Source: an uncultured Collinsella sp. (GTDB lineage Bacteria; Actinomycetota; Coriobacteriia; Coriobacteriales; Coriobacteriaceae). From it: 64,000 bases of DNA. Under the pieces are notes generated by a model. It was not told where the DNA came from, made no database searches, and worked only from the letters and a program-made list of their open reading frames with translations. Every line of letters starts with the position of its first letter. The stretch's first letter is position 1. The DNA lies in contig UQLA01000006.1 in the NCBI GenBank assembly GCA_900541745.1, forward strand, positions 51,155 to 115,154. Direction: 5' to 3'. Made by a program: the position numbers and the translations under genes. Below, piece by piece: positions 27,400-35,722 of the stretch.

Positions 27400-28092
27400 A
27401 TGTCGTATACGGTGACCGAGGCCACGGTCGTCTTTCCCGATAAGAAGGTGACCTCCTCGTTCTCGAGTGGGTATGCATCAAAAAAGTCTTGTGCACATAT
27501 CGACTGCGAGCTCGAGGGTGGTTTTGAACGATCCATCTGGATTCCTGTTCGTGTTGCGCGCCTGTTTCTTAAAAATCGCCCCGATCTTCCCTGCGATTGG
27601 GATGAGTTTCGCGAAGCGGTACAGCTCATTGAGCGTAAATGCGCGCTTACCATGGTGACTGAGATGCTGTCGCGCCGCGACCATGCCACGGGTGAGGTCC
27701 GTGACAAGCTGGCTCGTTACGGATTTCGCCAGCCTGCAATTGATTTTGCCGTCCAGCGTGCCACTGAGTATCGCTTTTTAGATGAGAACCGCTTTTGCTC
27801 GTACTTTATCGAGGAACGCAAACGACGTGGCTGGGGACAGCGCAAGATTGAGACCGAGCTCAAGCGCCGCCATGTCGTACTCGATGATATCCCCGGCTAT
27901 CCCGAGAATTATTTTGCCGCGGATGACGACTTGGCTCGCGCATCGGCTCTACTCGCGAAGCGTCGTGTTCCCGAGACACGTGGATTCGAAAAGCTCGTCC
28001 GGTTTTTGATGGGCAAGGGCTTTTCGTACCGCATCGCCGCCGATGCGGTTAAGGCGCGTCTCGATGCCGAACGTGAGGAGTGTGTAGTTTAG
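27400..28092 (+). CDS. recX: Regulatory protein RecX
   Basis: RecX modulates RecA filaments. The 230 residues contain the family's three-helix repeats: MLSRRDHATGEVRDKLARYG, FIEERKRRGWGQRKIETEL and KLVRFLMGKGFSYRIAADAV. An N-terminal extension of ~75 residues (VTEATVVFPDKKVTSSFSSG) is present, as in several Gram-positive RecX proteins. Location 11 bases after recA supports the call and implies SOS control from the recA promoter. Family conservation is low, so context matters. Confidence 0.9.
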   Translation: MSYTVTEATVVFPDKKVTSSFSSGYASKKSCAHIDCELEGGFERSIWIPVRVARLFLKNRPDLPCDWDEFREAVQLIERKCALTMVTEMLSRRDHATGEVRDKLARYGFRQPAIDFAVQRATEYRFLDENRFCSYFIEERKRRGWGQRKIETELKRRHVVLDDIPGYPENYFAADDDLARASALLAKRRVPETRGFEKLVRFLMGKGFSYRIAADAVKARLDAEREECVV

Positions 28093-28165
28093 ACACATGC
28101 TAGACGCATGCGTTTTGCGTACCCGCCGTTCACCGCGTTTTAGTCGCCGTACCGAGTCCATTTAT

Positions 28166-28194
28166 TTGACAGTTGTTACGGTTCAACGTACGAT
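28166..28194 (+). promoter_or_regulatory. Consensus promoter upstream of rny
   Basis: TTGACA (28166-28171), a 17-base spacer and TACGAT (28189-28194). It would start transcription near 28201 and give a leader of about 160 bases for rny. From 28093 to 28165 I see only recX 3' sequence with no gene. Confidence 0.8.
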
Positions 28195-28223
28195 AAACAC
28201 TGTCATTTGCTTTGTGATATGTG

Positions 28224-28331
28224 CTCATCTTTGATGAGTTTGTTTATATGTTTATCTGTATCCGACCCGCATAAGCTGCGCCCATATTACTCAAATGTCG
28301 CGAGCCGTTCGTAAGGACGGTTCGCTTTGTT
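28224..28331 (+). promoter_or_regulatory. Hairpins in the rny leader
   Basis: The leader holds CTCATC-TTT-GATGAG (28224-28238) followed by TTTGTTT, and a 9-bp stem 28300-28308 with 28317-28325 followed by TTTGTTG. Both look like weak terminators or attenuators. Feedback control of RNase Y through its leader is possible but inferred. Confidence 0.45.
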
Positions 28332-28360
28332 GTGTAACGAATCCATAAAAAGGAGTGAGC

Positions 28361-29911
28361 ATGCCTATCATCGCAGCGCTCGTTGGCATTGTTTTGGGTG
28401 CCATCGCCGCCATTGCCTACATGCGCACCGCCAAGCAGGGTAGTCTTCACGAGGCCGACGAAAAGATCCAGTCGGCTCACGCACAGGCTGAGTCCCTAAT
28501 CGGTGATGCAAAGCGTCAGGCCGAGACCCTCAAAAAAGAGGCTCTGCTTGAGGCCAAGGAAGAGATTATCAAGAATAAGCAGGCTGCCGAGGCCGAGGAC
28601 AAGCAGCGTAAGAGTGAGATTCGTACGCTCGAGAACCGCGTGATGCAGCGCGAGGAGTCTCTCGATCGCCGCAACGATGCCCTCGACAAGCGTGAGCATC
28701 AGCTGTCCAGCCAGGCTGGCCAGGTCGAGAAGCGCTCCCGCGAGCTTGAGGAACTCTGCGCCAAGCAGACCTCGGAGCTCGAGCGCATCGCCGACCTGAC
28801 CCGCGAGGATGCTCACAAGGAGCTCCTCGACAAGGTTCGTGGCGAGGTTACCCACGAGGCCGCTACGATTATCCGTGAGTCCGAGCAGCAGGTTCGCGCC
28901 GAGTGCCATAAGACCGCCCAGGAGATCTTGTCTCTGGCGATTCAGCGCTGTGCCGCCGATCACACCGCCGAGGTCACCGTTACCTCCGTGCATATTCCGT
29001 CTGACGACCTGAAGGGCCGCATCATCGGCCGCGAGGGTCGCAACATCCGCACCTTCGAGCAGGTTTCCGGCGTTAACCTCGTGATTGACGATACGCCCGA
29101 GACCGTCGTGCTTTCGAGCTTCGATCCCGTCCGTCGCGAGACCGCGCGCGTCGCCCTCGAGAACCTTATTGCTGACGGCCGCATTCACCCTGCCCGTATC
29201 GAGGAGATGTATCACAAGGCCGCCGACTTGGTTCAGCAGCGCGTGCGCGAGGCTGGCGAACAGGCTGCCTTCGATACCGGTATCCACGATCTGCACCCCG
29301 AGATCGTTAAGACCCTTGGTGCTCTGCGCTACCGCACCTCGTTTGGTCAGAACGTGCTCCAGCACTCCCTCGAGGTTTCCGACCTGTGCGGCGTGATGGC
29401 TTCCGAGCTTGGCCTGGACGTTGTGACCGCCAAGCGTGCTGGTCTGCTGCACGATCTTGGCAAGGCTATCGACCATGACGTCGAGGGTCCGCATGCCGTT
29501 ATCGGCGCCGAGCTCGCCCGTCGCTATGGCGAGAAGCCCGTTATCGTTCACGCTATCGAGGCTCACCACGCCGACGTCGACCCCAACACGGTGCTCGATG
29601 TTCTGGTCCAGGCTGCCGATGCCGTTTCTGCCTCTCGCCCCGGTGCCCGTCGCGAATCGGCCGAGAACTACATCAAGCGCCTTGAGAAGCTCGAGGAGAT
29701 CGCCAATTCCCATGACGGCGTCGAGCGTACCTATGCCATGCAGGCTGGTCGCGAGGTCCACGTCATGGTTCAGCCGGACAAGATCTCCGATGCTCAGTCC
29801 ACGGTCTTGGCTCATGACATCGCCCATCAGATCGAGGAAGAGATGGAGTATCCCGGTCAGGTGCGCGTCGTCGTGATTCGTGAGAGCCGCGCTGTCGATA
29901 TCGCTAAATAA
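28361..29911 (+). CDS. rny: Ribonuclease Y
   Basis: This membrane-anchored endoribonuclease starts decay of many mRNAs in Gram-positive bacteria. Residues ~3-24 form the membrane anchor, ~25-185 a Glu/Lys/Gln-rich coiled coil, ~205-270 a KH domain (KGRIIGREGRNIRTFE), and ~325-430 the HD nuclease domain with HDLGKAIDHD near 363. The 516-residue length is standard. ATG 28361 follows AGGAG by five bases, so the GTG at 28355 is not used. Its stop is one base from the next gene, pointing to a shared transcript with the GHKL ATPase. Confidence 0.98.
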   Translation: MPIIAALVGIVLGAIAAIAYMRTAKQGSLHEADEKIQSAHAQAESLIGDAKRQAETLKKEALLEAKEEIIKNKQAAEAEDKQRKSEIRTLENRVMQREESLDRRNDALDKREHQLSSQAGQVEKRSRELEELCAKQTSELERIADLTREDAHKELLDKVRGEVTHEAATIIRESEQQVRAECHKTAQEILSLAIQRCAADHTAEVTVTSVHIPSDDLKGRIIGREGRNIRTFEQVSGVNLVIDDTPETVVLSSFDPVRRETARVALENLIADGRIHPARIEEMYHKAADLVQQRVREAGEQAAFDTGIHDLHPEIVKTLGALRYRTSFGQNVLQHSLEVSDLCGVMASELGLDVVTAKRAGLLHDLGKAIDHDVEGPHAVIGAELARRYGEKPVIVHAIEAHHADVDPNTVLDVLVQAADAVSASRPGARRESAENYIKRLEKLEEIANSHDGVERTYAMQAGREVHVMVQPDKISDAQSTVLAHDIAHQIEEEMEYPGQVRVVVIRESRAVDIAK

Positions 29912-29912
29912 C

Positions 29913-30998
29913 ATGAACGACGCGAACGAGCTCATCTCATTTATCGCGTCGATGTCGGGGGAGGGCAACCTTCGCGTCGAGGAGAACCTTGGCGAGGGGT
30001 ATGTCCGCCTCCGCGTTTCGGAGGCCGAGCGGCGCCAGGCAAAACACGACATTCAGCATGTCGAGGATATTGTCATCGAAATGCTGCGCAACGCTCGCGA
30101 TGCCGGCGCCGACAAGGTCTATCTCGCCACGACCAAGGAAGATGGCGTCCGTACGCTCGTCTTTCTGGATAACGGGTCGGGCGTGCCGCAGGATATGCAA
30201 GAACGCATCTTCGATGCCCGCGTTACCTCCAAGCTCGAGAGCATGAAGATGGATCGTTGGGGCGTTCACGGTCGAGGCATGGCTTTGTTCTCGATTAAGC
30301 AGAACACCGACGAGGCGCGTGTTGTCGCGTCGGATGTTGATCTTGGCTCGGTCTTTAAGGTGAGCGTCGCTACCGACCGCCTTGGCGAGCGCGCCGATCA
30401 GTCCAGCTGGCCTCAGGCCGTGAAGGACGAGGACGGTCACTATGTCTGCGCCCGTGGCCCTCACAACATCATTCGCGCCGCCTGTGAGTTTGCCCTCGAG
30501 GAGCTGCGCGCCTGTGATGTCTATCTGGGGTCTCCGTCCGAGATTGCCGCGACGTTGCATGCGCAGGCGTCCAGCCGTCTCGATGCTTCTCGTCTTTTGT
30601 TTATCGATGACGAAACCGAGCTTCCCGTGGTCGATCGCCTGGGTCTTGCTTCGGATGCGGAAGACTTTCTCCGTATCTGTTCGGGTCTGGGCCTTGAGAT
30701 GTCCGAGCGTACGGCGCATCGTATCTTGGCGGGCCAGATTAAGCCCGTTCGCGGTGTGACCGCACGCCTGCTTCGCGAGCGCGATTCGTCCTCACATGCG
30801 TCTGCTCCGGTTGATCTCGCCAAAGATCGTCGCGGGCTGCGTATCGCCAAGGATGACATGGCGCAGTTCTCGCGAGCCGTCGAGCGCGACTTTAACGATC
30901 TTGCATCGCGGTACTATCTCAACCTTTGCGGCGACCCCAAGATTCGTGTTTCGCGTGATCGCATCACTGTGACGTTCGATCTTGCCAAAGAGGAATAG
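29913..30998 (+). CDS. GHKL-family ATPase of unknown function
   Basis: The 361 residues begin with a GHKL (Hsp90/MutL/histidine-kinase) ATP-binding fold: N-box EMLRNARDAGADKVYL near residue 55, G1 box DNGSGVPQDM near 86 and G2 box WGVHGRGMALFSIKQNT near 115. The remaining ~200 residues (for example SGLGLEMSERTAHRILAGQI, near 270) match nothing I know. There is no phospho-acceptor His, no MutL endonuclease domain and no gyrase domain. ATG 29913 is one base after the rny stop. In Bacillus the gene between rny and spoVS is ymdB, so this gene occupies that slot but is unrelated. It may act with RNase Y or SpoVS. Confidence 0.85.
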   Translation: MNDANELISFIASMSGEGNLRVEENLGEGYVRLRVSEAERRQAKHDIQHVEDIVIEMLRNARDAGADKVYLATTKEDGVRTLVFLDNGSGVPQDMQERIFDARVTSKLESMKMDRWGVHGRGMALFSIKQNTDEARVVASDVDLGSVFKVSVATDRLGERADQSSWPQAVKDEDGHYVCARGPHNIIRAACEFALEELRACDVYLGSPSEIAATLHAQASSRLDASRLLFIDDETELPVVDRLGLASDAEDFLRICSGLGLEMSERTAHRILAGQIKPVRGVTARLLRERDSSSHASAPVDLAKDRRGLRIAKDDMAQFSRAVERDFNDLASRYYLNLCGDPKIRVSRDRITVTFDLAKEE

Positions 30999-31072
30999 CA
31001 TCTTTACCGAGTCCGTTCGGTACGATACAGTTATTGCAGTTAAAACGTACTTTTAAACGCAGGAGTTTCTTC

Positions 31073-31390
31073 ATGGATTGCCTGAAGGTATCAAGCAAAT
31101 CATCGCCCGCGTCCGTTGCCGGCGCCATTGCCGGCATGGTCAAAGATGGCGTTCCCGTCAATATTCAGTGCGTCGGCGCGGGTGCCGTCAACCAGGCCAT
31201 TAAGGCTGTGGCCATTGCACGCGGATTTTTGATTCCGACCGGGTTTGATATTTCCTGCGCGCCGGTGTTCTCCGACATCCTCATCAACGGGGAGTCGCGC
31301 ACGGCCATCCGTCTTTCTATTTACGTTCATCAGATTAACCGAGCTGCTATGGATAACGTTGTGATGGACGACGTTAAGCCTGTGGCATAG
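31073..31390 (+). CDS. spoVS: Stage V sporulation protein S family (SpoVS)
   Basis: SpoVS proteins are small Alba-like nucleic-acid binders. The match is clear: LKVSSKSSPASVAGAIAGMV, QCVGAGAVNQAIKAVAIARG and FDISCAPVFSDI. At 105 residues it is ~20 longer than the Bacillus protein, the extra lying at the C-terminus (NRAAMDNVVMDDVKPVA). ATG 31073 follows AGGAG at seven bases. The organism suggested by the window does not sporulate, so the protein probably has a vegetative role. It lies between the GHKL ATPase and miaB, as in the Bacillus rny-spoVS-miaB region. Confidence 0.94.
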   Translation: MDCLKVSSKSSPASVAGAIAGMVKDGVPVNIQCVGAGAVNQAIKAVAIARGFLIPTGFDISCAPVFSDILINGESRTAIRLSIYVHQINRAAMDNVVMDDVKPVA

Positions 31391-31435
31391 CTTTTGCTTG
31401 CCTCGTTTTGCTCCCCATCGTTAGGACTTATACAC

Positions 31436-32806
31436 ATGGACCAGGGTTCCGTACGCGATATTCTTGCCGGTAAAACCTACTTTATCCGCACCTTTGGCTG
31501 CCAGATGAATCAGCACGACTCCGAGCGTGTGAGTGGCCTGCTCGACTCGTATGGCTGTCTCATGGCGCTCGATCCAGAGCATGCTGACATTGTCGTGTTC
31601 ATGACGTGCTGCGTTCGTGAGGCCGCTGACACCCGTCTGTACGGTCAGTGCAACTCTTGTAAGAGCCTCCCGCCTTCGCCCTCGGGCAAGCGTGTGGTCG
31701 CCGTGGGCGGCTGTATCGCGCAGCGCGACGGCGAGGACCTGCTCACGAATGTCGATAACGTCAATGTTATCTTTGGCACGCATTCCATCGCGCATGTTGC
31801 CGAGCTCATTGCCGAGGCGTTCTTGGACGGCAAGCGTCATATTCGCACCAATGAACACGAGGACACGGATGCTATGAGCATGCCGTGGCATCGTGAGACC
31901 CAGTATCACGCCTGGGTCCCCATTATGACGGGCTGTAATAACTTCTGCACCTATTGCATCGTGCCGTATGTACGCGGTCGCGAAAAGAGCCGCCCTTTCG
32001 AGGAGATTGTCGACGAGGTCACCGGTCTCGTACGCCAGGGCGTGCGCGAGATCACGCTATTGGGTCAAAACGTCAACTCCTATGGTCGCGATCTGTTTGG
32101 CAAGCCGCGCTTTGCCGACCTGTTGCGTGCCGTGGGTGATACGGGTGTGGAGCGCATCTTCTTTACTTCCTCACACCCCAAAGACCTGCTGCCCGAGACT
32201 ATCGACGCTATGGCCGAGACGCCTGCCGTCATGCCGCAGCTGCACCTGGCAGTTCAATCGGGCTCGACGCGCATCCTTAAAGAGATGAATCGTCGCTATA
32301 CGCGCGAAGACTATCTGGGGCTTGTCGATCGCATCCGCAATCGCATGCCCGATATCGCGCTTTCGACCGATATCATCGTTGGCTTCTCCGGCGAGACCGA
32401 GGAAGACTTTGAGCAGACGCTCTCGCTTGCCGAGACGGTCCGTTATGCTCAGGCCTATACGTTTATCTATTCCAAGCGCGCCGGTACTCCGGCAGCCGAG
32501 ATTGATGATCCCACGCCGCATGAGGTGATTCTTGAGCGCTTCAACCGTTTGGTGAAGGTTATTGAGACCACTGCGCACGAATATAACCAAGGTGAGCTCC
32601 ACACCGTTGTGCCGGCGCTTATTGAGGGTACGAGCAAAAAGAATGACGCGGTGCTGCTGGGCAAGAGTCCTAAGAATCAGACCGTTCATGCACCGATTCC
32701 CGAGGGCTACAGTATCGATCAGTTGATTGGCAAGATTGTCGATGTTGACGTCGATGTTGCCAGGACCTGGTATCTGTCCGGATCCGTTGTGGGCGAGCCG
32801 CGCTAA
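31436..32806 (+). CDS. miaB: tRNA-2-methylthio-N6-dimethylallyladenosine synthase
   Basis: This radical SAM methylthiotransferase modifies i6A37 of tRNAs. N-terminal UPF0004 cysteines occur in RTFGCQMNQHDSE, MTCCVREAADTR and VGGCIAQR. The cluster motif CNNFCTYC is near residue 166, and a TRAM domain ends the 456 residues. ATG 31436 (MDQGSVRDIL) is preferred over an upstream TTG because family homology starts there; the ribosome-binding site (TTAGGA) is weak. Its stop overlaps the miaA start (TAATG), so the enzymes for the two successive steps at A37 are coupled. Confidence 0.97.
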   Translation: MDQGSVRDILAGKTYFIRTFGCQMNQHDSERVSGLLDSYGCLMALDPEHADIVVFMTCCVREAADTRLYGQCNSCKSLPPSPSGKRVVAVGGCIAQRDGEDLLTNVDNVNVIFGTHSIAHVAELIAEAFLDGKRHIRTNEHEDTDAMSMPWHRETQYHAWVPIMTGCNNFCTYCIVPYVRGREKSRPFEEIVDEVTGLVRQGVREITLLGQNVNSYGRDLFGKPRFADLLRAVGDTGVERIFFTSSHPKDLLPETIDAMAETPAVMPQLHLAVQSGSTRILKEMNRRYTREDYLGLVDRIRNRMPDIALSTDIIVGFSGETEEDFEQTLSLAETVRYAQAYTFIYSKRAGTPAAEIDDPTPHEVILERFNRLVKVIETTAHEYNQGELHTVVPALIEGTSKKNDAVLLGKSPKNQTVHAPIPEGYSIDQLIGKIVDVDVDVARTWYLSGSVVGEPR

Positions 32807-33744
32807 TGATTTCTCCCGGGGCAGGCCTTTCCGCCGTTGCGATTGTCGGTCCGACCGCGGTTGGCAAAAGTGATGTCGCAGATCGTTTGGCGACTCGTCT
32901 TTCGTCCGAAGTGCTGTCGTGTGACGCGATGCAAATCTATCGAGGTATGGATATCGGCACTGCCAAAATGGCACCCGAGGAATGCATGGCGCCTCTACGC
33001 CTGGTCGATATTGTTGAACCGGGCGTTGCATATTCTGCAGCGCTGTATCAGGCAGACGCTCGTGTACATGTTGAGCGCTTGCTGGGCGAGGGCCGCCTAC
33101 CGGTGTTTTGCGGGGGTACAGGCTTGTATCTCAAGGCCGCTCTGGATGAGATGGATTTTCCCTCGGGCGAGCTTGAGGACGATCGCCGCGCTGGGTATCA
33201 GGAGCTTGCCGAGCGCATAGGCGAGGAAGCGCTGCACGCGCTGCTTGCCGAGCGTGATCCCGAGTCCGCTGCGGTCATCCACCCCCATAATGTTCGTCGC
33301 GTGATTCGCGCGCTCGAAATGCACGATGATGGTGTGTCCTATGCGCAGCAAAAGTCGCAGTTTAGTGTTCCGCGCGAGCATTATCACGCTCTGTGGTTTG
33401 GATTGATGCGTAATCGCGAGGCGCTTTACGAGCGTATTAACCTTCGCGTCGATCTGATGTTTGAACAGGGTCTTGTTGATGAGGTTCGCGGTCTTATGGA
33501 CCAGGGGCTGGGAGATGCCCTGACTTCGATGCAAGCGATTGGCTATAAAGAGATTATCGATGCCTTTGAAGGCGTGATGTCTATGGATGAGGCTCGCGAA
33601 CTCATCAAGATGCGCTCGCGTCGCTACGCCAAGCGTCAGCTTTCGTGGTTTAAACGCGATGACCGTATCGTGTGGTTCGATATGGACGAATTTGCGATCG
33701 ATGAGGTCGTTGAGGATATCCTTCACCGTATCGAGGCGGTCTAA
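32806..33744 (+). CDS. miaA: tRNA dimethylallyltransferase
   Basis: MiaA transfers a dimethylallyl group to A37 of tRNAs reading UNN codons, giving the substrate of MiaB. P-loop GPTAVGKSDVA is near residue 15, followed by LSCDAMQIYRGMDIGTAK, VFCGGTGLYLKA and the C-terminal TRYAKRQLSWF-like motif (SRRYAKRQLSWFKRD). The 312-residue length is typical. Start and stop both overlap neighbours by one base (TAATG), so miaB, miaA and hflX form a coupled unit. Confidence 0.97.
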   Translation: MISPGAGLSAVAIVGPTAVGKSDVADRLATRLSSEVLSCDAMQIYRGMDIGTAKMAPEECMAPLRLVDIVEPGVAYSAALYQADARVHVERLLGEGRLPVFCGGTGLYLKAALDEMDFPSGELEDDRRAGYQELAERIGEEALHALLAERDPESAAVIHPHNVRRVIRALEMHDDGVSYAQQKSQFSVPREHYHALWFGLMRNREALYERINLRVDLMFEQGLVDEVRGLMDQGLGDALTSMQAIGYKEIIDAFEGVMSMDEARELIKMRSRRYAKRQLSWFKRDDRIVWFDMDEFAIDEVVEDILHRIEAV

Positions 33745-35033
33745 TGGCTCAGTTTCCCCTCGTTCCAACGGCTCCTGCGCCCGAACGTGCCGTTCTTGTT
33801 GGAGCTGAGTGGCGCGATAACGCCTGGCCGCTCGATCGCTCGCTTGACGAGCTTGAGCGACTGGCCCATACGGCTGGTGCCCAGTGCGTGGCGCGTTTGT
33901 CACAGCGTCTGGTTAAACCGTATCCAAAATCGTTTATCGGCTCCGGTAAGGTTGAGGAGCTTTGCGGGCTCGTGCATCGAATGGATGCTGATGTTGTTAT
34001 CTTCGACGATGATTTAACGCCTTCTCAGCAGTCGTATCTTGAGAAAGCCGTGGGCGAACCGGTTAAGATTATCGACCGTACGGCGTTGATTCTCGATATC
34101 TTTGGCCTGCACGCTCAGACTCGTGAGGGCCGCTTGCAGGTGCAGCTAGCCCAATTGCAGTATCTGTTGCCTCGCTTGCGCGGTATGTGGAGCCATCTTG
34201 CTAAAGAGCAGACACGCGGTGGCATTGGTTCGCGCTTTGGCCAGGGCGAAAGCCAGCTCGAGGTTGACCGACGTTTGATTCGCAACAAGATTGCCGCGCT
34301 TCGTCGCGAGCTTAAGCAGGTTGAACAGCGCCGCGATATCCAGTCAAAGAGTCGTATCGAGTCGCCTGCGTTTCGCGTTGCCTTAGCCGGTTATACCAAT
34401 GCCGGTAAGTCGACGTTGCTCAATCGCCTGACCGGGTCTACGGTGCTTTCACAGGACAAATTGTTTGCCACGCTCGATCCGACGACGCGCTCGTATCGCT
34501 TGCCCGGTGGTCGTGGCATGACCATTACCGATACCGTTGGCTTTATTCAAAAGCTACCGCATGGCCTCGTTGATGCCTTTAAGTCCACGCTGTCTGAGGT
34601 CCTTGGTGCCGACCTGATCCTTAAAGTTGTGGATGCCTCTGACGAGGACTACGAGCGCCAGCTCGAGGCAGTCGATCGCGTTCTTGACGAGATCGGTGCC
34701 GGCGAGCGTTTGACGCTTACGGTGTTTAATAAAATCGACCTACTCGATAGCGTCGATCGCTTGAGTTTCCATCGTCGCTATCCCGAGGCCGTGCTGTTCT
34801 CGGCCCAGACGGGCGAGGGGCTCGACAATCTCGTCGACCGTATTGCTCGTGAGGCAGCTGCCACCGATGTGTTGCTCTCCGCTGATATCCCGTATCGCGA
34901 GGGCGCCCTCATTACGCTGGTGCATGAGCAGGGAACCCTTCTGCATGAGGAATATCTAGAGGACGGCGTTCGCATTGTGGCAAAGATGCCGGCCCGTATC
35001 GCGCCGCGTCTTGAGCGCTATCGTACGGAGTAA
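33744..35033 (+). CDS. hflX: GTPase HflX
   Basis: HflX binds the large ribosomal subunit and can split stalled ribosomes. The N-terminal domain (~1-190) has the motifs PKSFIGSGKVEEL and DDDLTPSQQ, plus RGGIGSRFGQGESQLE. The G domain has GYTNAGKSTLLNRL near residue 215, DTVGFIQKLPHGLVDAF and NKIDLLD. The 429-residue length is usual. It overlaps miaA by one base. Its 3' end overlaps the opposite-strand acyltransferase gene by 16 bases. Confidence 0.97.
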   Translation: MAQFPLVPTAPAPERAVLVGAEWRDNAWPLDRSLDELERLAHTAGAQCVARLSQRLVKPYPKSFIGSGKVEELCGLVHRMDADVVIFDDDLTPSQQSYLEKAVGEPVKIIDRTALILDIFGLHAQTREGRLQVQLAQLQYLLPRLRGMWSHLAKEQTRGGIGSRFGQGESQLEVDRRLIRNKIAALRRELKQVEQRRDIQSKSRIESPAFRVALAGYTNAGKSTLLNRLTGSTVLSQDKLFATLDPTTRSYRLPGGRGMTITDTVGFIQKLPHGLVDAFKSTLSEVLGADLILKVVDASDEDYERQLEAVDRVLDEIGAGERLTLTVFNKIDLLDSVDRLSFHRRYPEAVLFSAQTGEGLDNLVDRIAREAAATDVLLSADIPYREGALITLVHEQGTLLHEEYLEDGVRIVAKMPARIAPRLERYRTE

Positions 35034-35722
35034 ACGAGCTCTAGCACGCCTAGAATGACAGGCTGATGGAGTAGGTAGAACGGTAAGGCATGCCGACCGA
35101 GGACTGCGAGCGCCGGGATGGGATTGGCGTATGCCCATGCCGGCGCTTCGTGGCTTGATGCTTGTGCTGCCTGGGCAGTAAAGAAGCCGGTAAGGTACAT
35201 AAAGACAAATGGAATGAGCGGATAGTAGTCTCCCGAAACAAAATCCGGGCCCGGGAATCCAAGCCATGCCAGGTAGGGGAGTGGGTAGACCGCCTTTGGA
35301 ATGCCCCAGGTTAGGGTAAAAAGAACAAGGCATACTGCGATGCCCCACGAGCCCGCTAATTTTTGGAGTAGCGGACGGGTGAGTGCAACCACCGCGGTGC
35401 ACGCCGCCATCCAATAAATGATGCCAAAGTTTACCGAATCGTCGACTGATACCAGTGTAGTTGCAATCCATACGATCAAGGCTGCGGCCGCGTATTTGAG
35501 GGCGCGCTTAACGTTATTGCGCGAGAGCGTGCACATCCAACCGGCGATAAACAAAAATACCCAGCTGATACTAGTGCGCCAGATATCCTGGAAAACCGTT
35601 TCGGTAAACCATGGCATATCCCATCCATATAGGTAGGCCAAATCGTAGCAGGCGTGAAAACCTGCCATCGATAGCATCGTAAACCCGCGGATGGTATCAA
35701 ATATGGTGATGCGTTTTTGCAT
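35018..35722 (-). CDS. DUF1624/HGSNAT-like membrane acyltransferase
   Basis: This 234-residue protein has about six membrane segments. RITIFDTIRGFTMLSMAGFH at the N-terminus and LGRHALPFYLLHQPVILG at the C-terminus are typical of the heparan-alpha-glucosaminide N-acetyltransferase-like (DUF1624) family. Related proteins transfer acyl groups to extracellular sugars; the substrate here is unknown. Its ATG overlaps the lexA stop (TAATG), so it is probably expressed with lexA and may be SOS-responsive. It is convergent with hflX with a 16-base overlap. Confidence 0.85.
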   Translation of the reverse strand: MQKRITIFDTIRGFTMLSMAGFHACYDLAYLYGWDMPWFTETVFQDIWRTSISWVFLFIAGWMCTLSRNNVKRALKYAAAALIVWIATTLVSVDDSVNFGIIYWMAACTAVVALTRPLLQKLAGSWGIAVCLVLFTLTWGIPKAVYPLPYLAWLGFPGPDFVSGDYYPLIPFVFMYLTGFFTAQAAQASSHEAPAWAYANPIPALAVLGRHALPFYLLHQPVILGVLELVYSVR

